Positions 6,964-12,555 of a DNA stretch of 20,581 nucleotides are shown piece by piece (the first letter of the stretch is position 1; the number at the start of each line of letters is the position of its first letter). Made by a program: the position numbers and the translations under genes. The notes beneath the pieces are model-generated. The model saw only the letters and a program-made list of their open reading frames with translations. It was not told the origin of the DNA and made no database searches. This DNA is from Truepera sp. (GTDB lineage Bacteria; Deinococcota; Deinococci; Deinococcales; Trueperaceae): contig JAGXSO010000146.1 of NCBI GenBank assembly GCA_018333775.1, positions 1 to 20,581 on the forward strand, in the 5' to 3' direction.

Positions 6964-8907
6964 CTACTGCCGGAAAAAGTACTGCTCTGGATTGGTGTTG
7001 CCCGGTCCACCCGGCGCCCAGGGGCCCAGAATGCCGAAGTCCGGTATGTTGCGCAGGTTGACATTAGCGGTCGCCGGCATCGGTAAGCCCGCAGTAATAC
7101 CGATGTAGAACGGGCCTTCTGCCATGTGGATGCGAATCGCTTCCCAGACCAGGTGGTGCCGGTCCTCAATGTTGGGGATAGCGATCCCTTGCATGTACAG
7201 TTCAAAAAGGCGCCGGACGATCTCGCCAGGCTCCTCGCCTTGGGCACCGCCGGTGCGTAGCCACAGCGCTTGTCGCGGCCAGGCGCGCACTTCGTTGCCG
7301 ATCGGGAAGATCCAGTCAGGGAAGGTCCAGAGGTCCATCTCGGCCATGTGGACAAAGCGCACCATATAGGTGCCCTCGTTCCAGCGCCGGTCGATCTCTG
7401 GGGTTGGGGCATTGTTCAGCACTACTCGGATACCGACTGCCCGCCATTGCGCCTGGAGCAGCGCGGCGGTCTCGGCATTGACCTCTGCTCCACCCCACTC
7501 ACCGATATCGAGCAGGAGCTCTAGCGGTTGACCGTTATCAGCCCGCAGACGCCAGCCCGCCGCGTCCCGCTGATCCAAGCCGGCGGCATCCAGGTACTGG
7601 TTGGCCCGGTCTAGGTCAAGGTCGGCGTACCAAGCGGCCCACTCTTCAAACAGCGCTCGCCCTTCGGGAGGCTCAAAGTGCCACGACTGCTCGGTAATGG
7701 TGGCCTGCTGGACGGTACCAAGGCCAAACCAGATGGCCTCATTAATCATTTCGCGGTCGATAGACAGCGACAGGCCGCGCATGAAGTTCTTATCGCGCTG
7801 GAGCGTGCGGATATAATCGTCACCAACAAAGTCCTGGTTAACAACTAGCATCGGCCAGCCACCCGCACCGTTGATCCAACCCTCGAGCCAGCGGTAACCG
7901 CCGCGCTCCTGGTTGTCGAGGATGACCGGCAGGTCGCGCGGTGAGGGCACTTCCCGGAAGGCCAGGTCGACCTCGCCACCGATGATCTTAAGGAGTCTAG
8001 TCTCTGCTTCGGGCACCTCGGTGCTGACAAGGCGGTCGACGTAGGGTAGTTGGTTCCCTGCCGTATCGACCTTCCAATAGAAGGGGTTACGCTCAAAGAC
8101 CACCCGCTCGCCCGGTACATACTCAACCGTGTGCCAGGCGAAGAGGGTCGGGTGCCCCGGCGTCTGGTTCCACAGTCTCTTGATCTCTAGCTCCCGGTAA
8201 TCGGCTACTGCCGGGTTGTAGCGGGGGTGAAACTGGCTCAAGAAGTGTTTGGGTGCCATCATCGGCTCGAAGTTCCAGAAGCCCGAGGCCAGGATGTAAG
8301 GGACATTCCAGTGAGGCACCGCGAAGTTCATGCGGAAGGTATAGCGGTCGACCACCTCGAGTGTGCCAAGCACCGGTGTGGCCCCCGGTGTGGGTGCCAC
8401 AAAGGCCCACCAGGGCGGCATCACGGCGCCAAAGTCCGGGTTTAGCGCCAGGTCTTCCCACCAGAAGAGGATATCCTCGGTGGTGAAGGGGTATCCGTCA
8501 GACCACTTCAGGCCGCGGCGCATGAAGAACGTCACACTGGTGCCGTCCTCATTGAATTCCCAGCCTCTGAAAAGCCCTGGGATGTACGCCGTATAGTCGC
8601 GGTTCCAGCGCACGGGTGGGTCGTACATGATCATCTTGAGCTCGCCCATGCCCGGCCCGGTGTGAAGCGTGCGGATAGTGCCGCCGTACTGCCCGACTTC
8701 TTCAACGGGCTCGATTACTACCACATCTTCCGGTATCGGCAGGCGCTCCGCTACCGGCGGCAGTGCTCCAGCCGCTACGCGCTCCGCCAACATCGGCGCT
8801 TCGCTAAACACCGCGGGTTGCGCCTGTACCAGACCAACAAGAGCAATTAGCCCGCCCAGCAGCAGGGCCATCAAGCGACGGGTGAGAAACTCTGTATGGC
8901 GTAACAT
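6964..8907 (-). CDS. ABC transporter solute-binding protein, family 5 (SBP_bac_5)
   Basis: A 647-residue exported protein that would capture substrate for the permease pair. Residues 1-30 are a signal peptide (positive start, hydrophobic core LMALLLGGLIALVGLV, cleavage near AQA). No lipobox Cys is present, so it should be soluble in the periplasm or attached in another way. The mature part shows family-5 landmarks: VGQYGGTIRT near 91, GLKWSDGYPFTTEDILFWWED (a WSDG-type motif), VVFERNPFYWKVD, NFMRGLSLSIDREMIN, and an LDAAGLD-type segment. Size and the VEPVEEVGQYGG start resemble the long family-5 proteins that carry oligosaccharides in thermophiles (inference from memory). The ATG at 8907 has a strong AGAGGAGG site. 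It is the first gene of the operon. Confidence 0.92.
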   Translation of the reverse strand: MLRHTEFLTRRLMALLLGGLIALVGLVQAQPAVFSEAPMLAERVAAGALPPVAERLPIPEDVVVIEPVEEVGQYGGTIRTLHTGPGMGELKMIMYDPPVRWNRDYTAYIPGLFRGWEFNEDGTSVTFFMRRGLKWSDGYPFTTEDILFWWEDLALNPDFGAVMPPWWAFVAPTPGATPVLGTLEVVDRYTFRMNFAVPHWNVPYILASGFWNFEPMMAPKHFLSQFHPRYNPAVADYRELEIKRLWNQTPGHPTLFAWHTVEYVPGERVVFERNPFYWKVDTAGNQLPYVDRLVSTEVPEAETRLLKIIGGEVDLAFREVPSPRDLPVILDNQERGGYRWLEGWINGAGGWPMLVVNQDFVGDDYIRTLQRDKNFMRGLSLSIDREMINEAIWFGLGTVQQATITEQSWHFEPPEGRALFEEWAAWYADLDLDRANQYLDAAGLDQRDAAGWRLRADNGQPLELLLDIGEWGGAEVNAETAALLQAQWRAVGIRVVLNNAPTPEIDRRWNEGTYMVRFVHMAEMDLWTFPDWIFPIGNEVRAWPRQALWLRTGGAQGEEPGEIVRRLFELYMQGIAIPNIEDRHHLVWEAIRIHMAEGPFYIGITAGLPMPATANVNLRNIPDFGILGPWAPGGPGNTNPEQYFFRQ

Positions 8908-9039
8908 CTTGTCCTCCTCTGGTGAGTGTGTTTACTCTGCCTGCTTCAACTATTCTAGCCATAGACAGCGCCTAACCTCTAAGACCTCCCTTCTTCGGGT
9001 GACAGTAACCCGCGACCAACCCAATAGCGGTAGGACACT

Positions 9040-9062
9040 GTTACTGTATTATATACAATAAC
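9040..9062. promoter_or_regulatory. 23-bp near-palindromic operator candidate
   Basis: On the plus strand, GTTACTGTAT (9040-9049) and ATACAATAAC (9053-9062) are inverted repeats with one mismatch around TAT. The site covers the -10 box of the solute-binding protein operon, a position where a bound regulator would block transcription. The TGTAT-ATACA core is GntR-like more than LacI-like, but no regulator gene is in the window to pair with it. Confidence 0.6.
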
Positions 9063-9075
9063 GTGGTCTTGACAA
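9048..9075 (-). promoter_or_regulatory. Sigma70-type promoter of the transporter/GH4 operon
   Basis: On the minus strand, a perfect TATAAT (9053-9048) is preceded after 16 nt by TTGTCA (9075-9070). Transcription would start near 9041, leaving a leader of about 130 nt before the ATG at 8907. The near-palindrome at 9040-9062 overlaps the -10 box. TTGACA also reads at 9069-9074 on the plus strand, but no good -10 follows it. Confidence 0.7.
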
Positions 9076-9106
9076 GCCGTGCGCGACTAAAGGTTGGGCT
9101 GAGGCC

Positions 9107-9445
9107 GTGAATAGCTCCCGGCCACGCCCTGCCGTTGTTCTCTATATCTGTGGCTACGGGCTGTGGCTCGGCTTCTCGGCGCTCGCCTTATGGCTCTTAA
9201 CTCAGCTCCGAGTCAACCTGGTTGATCTGGCCTATCACTTGCGCCTCGGGGTCTGGGGGCTAGCGCTGCATAATTTCGGCATGCTCTTTTTGGCCATCTG
9301 TTACATAGTCTTTGTGATCGTTTTGGAAGCGCACCTGCGCCGCGGGGTAGAGCTGGGTGAGCTGTGGTTGCGCGCCCTCGGTGTTTTGCTCTTCTTGCTG
9401 TACCTGTTAGGCATCTCTTACGGACTTCAGATTGCCATTGCCTAG
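9107..9445 (+). CDS. Small hypothetical membrane protein
   Basis: A 112-residue protein with three predicted TM helices: about 10-32 (VVLYICGYGLWLGFSALALW), about 48-72 (GVWGLALHNFGMLFLAICYIVF) and about 86-110 (LWLRALGVLLFLLYLLGISYG). A charged loop, EAHLRRGVELGE, lies before the last helix. I do not recognise a family. The GTG start has only a weak GAGG upstream. The gene is divergent from the solute-binding protein gene and no partner follows it on the same strand. It is probably real because the amphipathic pattern is clean over the full length, but the function is unknown. Confidence 0.55.
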   Translation: MNSSRPRPAVVLYICGYGLWLGFSALALWLLTQLRVNLVDLAYHLRLGVWGLALHNFGMLFLAICYIVFVIVLEAHLRRGVELGELWLRALGVLLFLLYLLGISYGLQIAIA

Positions 9446-9594
9446 CGCTTGGCTGTGCTGCCCTAAGAAATTAACGCAACCCGCAAGAAGTTCGCCCCGA
9501 GGGGAAGGTAGACAGGCCACCTTAAACCCTCGCGCCTGCTTGGCATTCCCTGTGGGAGCGAATAAGAGACCCGATAACGGCCTGTGGTTGAGCA

Positions 9595-9897
9595 TCATCC
9601 CACTTTGCGACGGCGCTCGTACTCGATTCGTTCGGCCAGGAAGATCTTTAGCAGTGACTGGTACGGCACATCCCGCTGGTTCGCAAGCACTGTGAGTGCA
9701 GTTAGCAGGGATTCCGGAAGCCGCAGGGAGATTGTCGCCGTAGACGGCTTGAGACGTGGCAGGATGGCCGGCCGAGTCTTCGACCAGTCGAGGTAGCCTA
9801 GCGAGTCCTGCAAGGACCAAAACTCCCGCTCCTCGTCTTCGCTCTTGAAGCGGGGCACAATTCTCTTAGGCTTCGCGCCCCTCTTGAGCACGCTCAT
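9595..9897 (-). CDS. brnA: BrnA/CopG-type antitoxin, apparently orphan
   Basis: A 100-residue protein with the layout of BrnA-like CopG antitoxins: a basic N-terminus, the EEREFWSLQDSLGYLDW segment (about 23-39), and a C-terminal ribbon-helix-helix (LKPSTATISLRLPESLL, then VPYQSLLKIFLAERI). Such proteins neutralise a BrnT-type RNase toxin and repress their own operon by binding DNA as dimers. The expected toxin gene lies immediately upstream on the same strand, but only its C-terminal end survives (9866-10003), overlapping the antitoxin start by 32 nt. The antitoxin itself has no visible damage. Confidence 0.8.
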   Translation of the reverse strand: MSVLKRGAKPKRIVPRFKSEDEEREFWSLQDSLGYLDWSKTRPAILPRLKPSTATISLRLPESLLTALTVLANQRDVPYQSLLKIFLAERIEYERRRKVG

Positions 9898-10003
9898 ACA
9901 CTCTCCGTTCGCGCCGGCTCATCGGTCGTGCGGATATGACACGGATCAGGAATATACTATGGTCATATACGCCCGTCAAGCCACGGCGGGAGTACGGGAG
10001 TAC
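9866..10003 (-). pseudogene. BrnT-type toxin remnant (C-terminal fragment)
   Basis: The minus frame ending at the TAA at 9868-9866 reads IRVISARPMSRRERRVYE before a short tail. This matches the usual C-terminus of BrnT toxins (RI-ISAR--T--ER--YE). Upstream the frame is open only to 10003, where a TAG occurs; just before the match, VLPYSRRG could be a displaced piece of the preceding beta strand. About 60 or more N-terminal residues are missing and the space is taken by the promoter region of the Phd/VapC module. No good start codon is present, so no toxin is expected. Confidence 0.65.
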
Positions 10004-10076
10004 CTAGAGTAAGGCCCAGCAGCGCGGTGCCCTGTGGCGTTGTCGTGCTCCTTGTGGTCATGCTACTATGGTCATA
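9955..10076. repeat. 13-bp direct repeat pair around the TA junction
   Basis: TACTATGGTCATA occurs at 9955-9967 and again at 10064-10076. Each copy contains the small inverted repeat TATG-GT-CATA. The second copy overlaps the promoter of the Phd/VapC genes, as an autoregulatory operator would; the first sits in the brnT remnant. It could be a binding site for the Phd protein or the footprint of the rearrangement that joined the modules. Confidence 0.5.
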
Positions 10077-10078
10077 AT
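10052..10078 (+). promoter_or_regulatory. Candidate promoter of the Phd/VapC pair
   Basis: TTGTGG (10052-10057) is followed after 15 nt by CATAAT (10073-10078), or after 17 nt by TAATTT (10075-10080). Either lies 22-24 nt before the antitoxin ATG and overlaps the second copy of the 13-bp repeat. Confidence 0.45.
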
Positions 10079-10101
10079 TTGCGCGCGATTGGAGCGGCAA
10101 G

Positions 10102-10374
10102 ATGGCAAAGGCGGTCATAAATAGAGCAAAACTGCTGACTCGAGAGGTAACCGAGATTCCTGCAGGGGTGTTCAAGGCGCACTGCCTTAAACTCATGGAT
10201 CAAGTGCAGCGCGAGCACCGGGAGATCGTCGTGACCAAGCGCGGCAAGCCCGTGGCCAAGCTCGTGCCCTACGACGAAGCTGCCGCCGATATCTTCGGCT
10301 ATCTGCAGGGTGCCGTCAGCCGCTACGGCGACCTCGTCAGCCCGCTAGATGAAGTCTGGGAGGCCGATGCCTGA
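10102..10374 (+). CDS. Antitoxin, Phd/YefM family
   Basis: A 90-residue protein. The N-terminal half is the Phd/YefM DNA-binding fold (IPAGVFKAHCLKLMDQVQ, then REIVVTKRGKPVAKLVPY, residues about 19-60). The C-terminal half (about 65-90) would wrap the PIN toxin. It neutralises the downstream toxin and probably represses the operon. The ATG has GGAG 8 nt upstream. Its stop overlaps the toxin start, ensuring coupled synthesis with antitoxin first. Confidence 0.88.
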   Translation: MAKAVINRAKLLTREVTEIPAGVFKAHCLKLMDQVQREHREIVVTKRGKPVAKLVPYDEAAADIFGYLQGAVSRYGDLVSPLDEVWEADA

Positions 10375-10798
10375 AGCTCGAGCGCTGCTCCTCGATACCC
10401 ACGTGTGGGTATGGCTCGTCGAGGGCGCCGGCCACGAATTTTCGCCTGCTGCGCTCGCCGAGTTGCGGCAGAAGAGTCTGGAGGGCAAGCTGCTGGTTTC
10501 GCACATCTCGGTTTGGGAAGTCGCGATGCTCACCGCGAGGGGCAGGCTCGAGCTCACAGTCGATCTCGACACTTGGGTGCAGCAGGCCTTGCAGGCGCCG
10601 GGCGTCAGGTCGAGCACCCTCAGCCCGGACATCCTCATCAGCAGCACGCGGCTGCCCGGCCATCCTCACGGCGACCCTGCCGACCGCATCCTCATGGCGA
10701 CCTCCCGGCTCACTGGGGCTGCGTTGGCGACTAGAGACCAAACCATCTTAGCCTACGCGCAGCGCGGTCACCTGGCCGTGTTGGACGTCACACCGTAG
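10367..10798 (+). CDS. vapC: PIN-domain toxin (VapC-like RNase)
   Basis: About 143 residues from the ATG at 10367. PIN landmarks are all present: LLLDTHVWVWL near the N-terminus (first Asp), the SVWEVAML Glu, DPADRILMATS (third acidic position) and LATRDQTIL (fourth). These residues hold the Mg2+ used to cut RNA. I prefer the start at 10367 because GGGAGG is just upstream and it overlaps the antitoxin stop; the spacing is tight, however, and an in-frame ATG at 10349 without a ribosome site is the alternative. The LLLDTHVW and DPADR-I-ATA type motifs are those of PIN toxins paired with Phd antitoxins. It looks active. Confidence 0.87.
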   Translation: MPEARALLLDTHVWVWLVEGAGHEFSPAALAELRQKSLEGKLLVSHISVWEVAMLTARGRLELTVDLDTWVQQALQAPGVRSSTLSPDILISSTRLPGHPHGDPADRILMATSRLTGAALATRDQTILAYAQRGHLAVLDVTP

Positions 10799-10963
10799 CT
10801 TTTTAGCGTGGCGAAGGCGGCCAAGAGAGATTCGGGCCGGTGTAAGAGATAGGAGGCCGCCGGTCAGGCTAGGGGGTTGGAAGCGCATGAGGCCGTTCAG
10901 TGAAAGCGAGGGCGGCCACAAAAATAGGGGAAAAACAGGCTCGATTTGGCTTGTGGCAGGTGA

Positions 10964-11713
10964 TCAGAACTCCATCACTCGATAGTCCAGGCGCTCTTCG
11001 GACAAGAACAGCTCTAGGAATTGCTGGCGCGAGAGCGCGTCGATCATAGCCAAGCGGTGCTCTTTATCAACATGGATGCCGCTCTCCATCACGGTGTGGC
11101 CGTAGACCCCGAAACGGTAGCCTGTCTGTTCGACGAGCTGCGGTTTGTGCTGCCACCACTGCTTGGTGTCAGCGTCGTGATAGAAGAAGTCGTCGAAGAT
11201 CTGCATGCCCGGCAACGGGCCGGCGTGGGCAAACTGCACTCCGTAGAAGACCTTCTCGCGCGGGAAGCTCGCCATCCATACCGCTAGCTCCTTGGGGAGG
11301 GCCAGACCGCCCCGCTCCTCGTTAAACTCGTTATGGTGCAGCCCGCCGCGGGTGCTTAACTGGTACTGGTGGGTCAGTGCAGCCTCATCGTGGTTACCTA
11401 AGATCACCGTCACGTTCCCCTGGGCGCGCTCGACGTAGTGCTTGAAGCGATACAGCTCGCGGATCTGGGCCTTGGCGGCCCGCTTGAGCTGCTCCTCGTC
11501 AGATGGGTCGTAATACTCGACGCCGACTATTCGGGCATAGGTCTCAAAATCCTTGTAGTGGACCAGGTCGCCGATCACCACCACCTGGAAGCGCCCCTCG
11601 ACCACCGGTAGCGTCGGCTCGCACATGGCGTCAGCGGCCATGGCCGCTCGCAGTGCCCGCCACAGCTCAGCCCACTGGCCGTGTACGTCCCCGACCGCAA
11701 CTACCTTGATCAT
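10964..11713 (-). CDS. PPP-like metallophosphoesterase
   Basis: A 249-residue cytoplasmic phosphoesterase. The metal-binding signature is in order: GDVHG (8-12), GDLVH (48-52), GNHDE (106-110), AHAG (162-165) and YGHT (204-207). The set is that of the calcineurin-like PPP group (bacterial protein phosphatases, ApaH-type hydrolases, archaeal/bacterial phosphodiesterases). The usual GDxVDRG is changed to GDLVHYKD: the bridging Asp49 stays, but the VD-R part that helps bind phosphate is altered, so the substrate may be unusual. The start overlaps the stop of the upstream Rad52-like gene by 4 nt (ATGA) and has no good ribosome site, so translation probably depends on that gene. Confidence 0.85.
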   Translation of the reverse strand: MIKVVAVGDVHGQWAELWRALRAAMAADAMCEPTLPVVEGRFQVVVIGDLVHYKDFETYARIVGVEYYDPSDEEQLKRAAKAQIRELYRFKHYVERAQGNVTVILGNHDEAALTHQYQLSTRGGLHHNEFNEERGGLALPKELAVWMASFPREKVFYGVQFAHAGPLPGMQIFDDFFYHDADTKQWWQHKPQLVEQTGYRFGVYGHTVMESGIHVDKEHRLAMIDALSRQQFLELFLSEERLDYRVMEF

Positions 11714-12339
11714 GGCTGACCCGAGCGAAGCGAGAGTGATTCTCGACGGATAGCCTCCTGTAAAAGTACGCGCAGCTTGGCATACAGCTCCCGCGAGGCC
11801 TCCGGGCTACGCCCATAGCCGCCGTACTGCACTATCAGCGCGGCAGCTTCCCGGCCTGCCCCGCTAGCCTTGAGGCGCTCGAGCAGCCGATCGATCGCCT
11901 GGCGGCCCGCCGACTTCTCCGCCTCTGGGATCGCAGCAGGCTGCTGGTGTGGCTCATAGAGCGGCGCCCCGGTCTCAGGGTCGGCCTCAACCCAATACTC
12001 GGCGGCAAGATCATGGGGTGGTAGCAGCTCAAACTGCTCGGCAGCGCGCGCCAACGCCTCATCGGCGCAAGCCTCGAGGCCCTGCTGCTGGATAGCGACC
12101 ACGGCTGCGCGGCTCATCCCCAAGATAGTGAGGTTGCAGCCTAGCGCCTGTTCGCCGACCGCAAACAGCGCATAAGACCAGCCCGCTTTACCCAGCACCT
12201 CGTCAAGGCGCGCGCGGATCGCTGAGGCGGTCAGGCCGGGTCGCAGCCTAACTGTCAGACCATCTAACGACCGCTCCGCTACCCGCCAGCACACCGCACC
12301 GTCCGTGAAGGGGGCAACCAGCCGTTCCCAGGGGTCCAT
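11710..12339 (-). CDS. Rad52/DdrA-like single-strand annealing protein (candidate)
   Basis: A 209-residue protein. The N-terminal half fits the small Rad52/DdrA fold by pattern: AVCWRVAERS (about 15-24), then ASAIRARLDEVLGKAGWSYAL (a RLDEV--W-Y motif), GCNLTILGMSRAAV, and an ACADEALARAAEQFELL helix matching the (A)DALKRAAVQFG helix of that family. YWVEADPETGAPLYEP then matches the YWV/QWV--D turn. The C-terminus (ELYAKLRVLL) also resembles the end of Deinococcus DdrA. Such proteins bind and anneal single-stranded DNA and protect ends after damage. This is recognition by motif from memory, not by search; a lineage-specific unknown protein remains possible. It heads a two-gene unit with the phosphoesterase and has a leaderless-type promoter. 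Confidence 0.55.
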   Translation of the reverse strand: MDPWERLVAPFTDGAVCWRVAERSLDGLTVRLRPGLTASAIRARLDEVLGKAGWSYALFAVGEQALGCNLTILGMSRAAVVAIQQQGLEACADEALARAAEQFELLPPHDLAAEYWVEADPETGAPLYEPHQQPAAIPEAEKSAGRQAIDRLLERLKASGAGREAAALIVQYGGYGRSPEASRELYAKLRVLLQEAIRRESLSLRSGQP

Positions 12340-12345
12340 AGGCTC

Positions 12346-12351
12346 AGTATA
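12346..12351 (-). promoter_or_regulatory. -10 box of a leaderless-type promoter for the Rad52-like gene
   Basis: On the minus strand, TATACT ends 6 nt before the ATG at 12339. Initiation 7 nt downstream of the box would put the first RNA base on the A of the start codon. No ribosome site lies in the gap, which fits leaderless translation. I see no convincing -35 box. Confidence 0.55.
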
Positions 12352-12506
12352 ACCAGACTCTCCGGCACCGAACAGTGAATTTTCTGCCGACTAAGGCAGG
12401 CATCTGATCAGCGAACAATGTGGTGGATACCCGTCTCGGACGCGATTCATGCTAACCTGGTAGCAGCTCTCATGGGGTAGTTCGCGGTAATGCTCACGAT
12501 ACTGGC

Positions 12507-12512
12507 TATAAT
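12507..12512 (+). promoter_or_regulatory. Candidate -10 box for the 786-residue protein gene
   Basis: A perfect TATAAT lies 43 nt before the ATG at 12556, preceded by TGG (near extended -10). No clear -35 is found at 16-18 nt, so this is a plausible but unproven promoter. Confidence 0.4.
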
Positions 12513-12555
12513 GCTTGATTATGGACTTACTACCACGCACCGGCCTGGAGGCATC

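Noticed and set aside
8996..9012. CGGGT / ACCCG stem in the leader of the transporter operon
   Set aside because: Only 5 bp; common by chance at this GC content, with no linked riboswitch-like conservation visible.
9069..9074. Plus-strand TTGACA as promoter of the small membrane protein
   Set aside because: No -10-like hexamer occurs at 15-19 nt downstream; the hexamer is better explained as part of the minus-strand -35.
9432..9820. Opposed open frames (87 and 137 residues) after the small membrane protein
   Set aside because: Low-complexity translations without starts supported by ribosome sites; one is antisense to, and the other out of frame with, the BrnA-type antitoxin gene.
9963..10196. 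77-residue minus-strand open frame at the TA junction
   Set aside because: It crosses the Phd promoter and antitoxin start in antisense; the meaningful remnant (BrnT end) is in another frame.
10915..10958. GCCACAA / TTGTGGC inverted repeat between the PIN toxin and phosphoesterase genes
   Set aside because: Arms of only 7 bp with a 29-nt loop; T-runs lie inside the loop, so it does not fit an intrinsic terminator. Otherwise the gap 10799-10963 shows nothing.
12490..12555. N-terminal extension of the 786-residue protein
   Set aside because: The extension contains the TATAAT box, has no ribosome site, and would bury the signal peptide; the ATG at 12556 has GGAGG.
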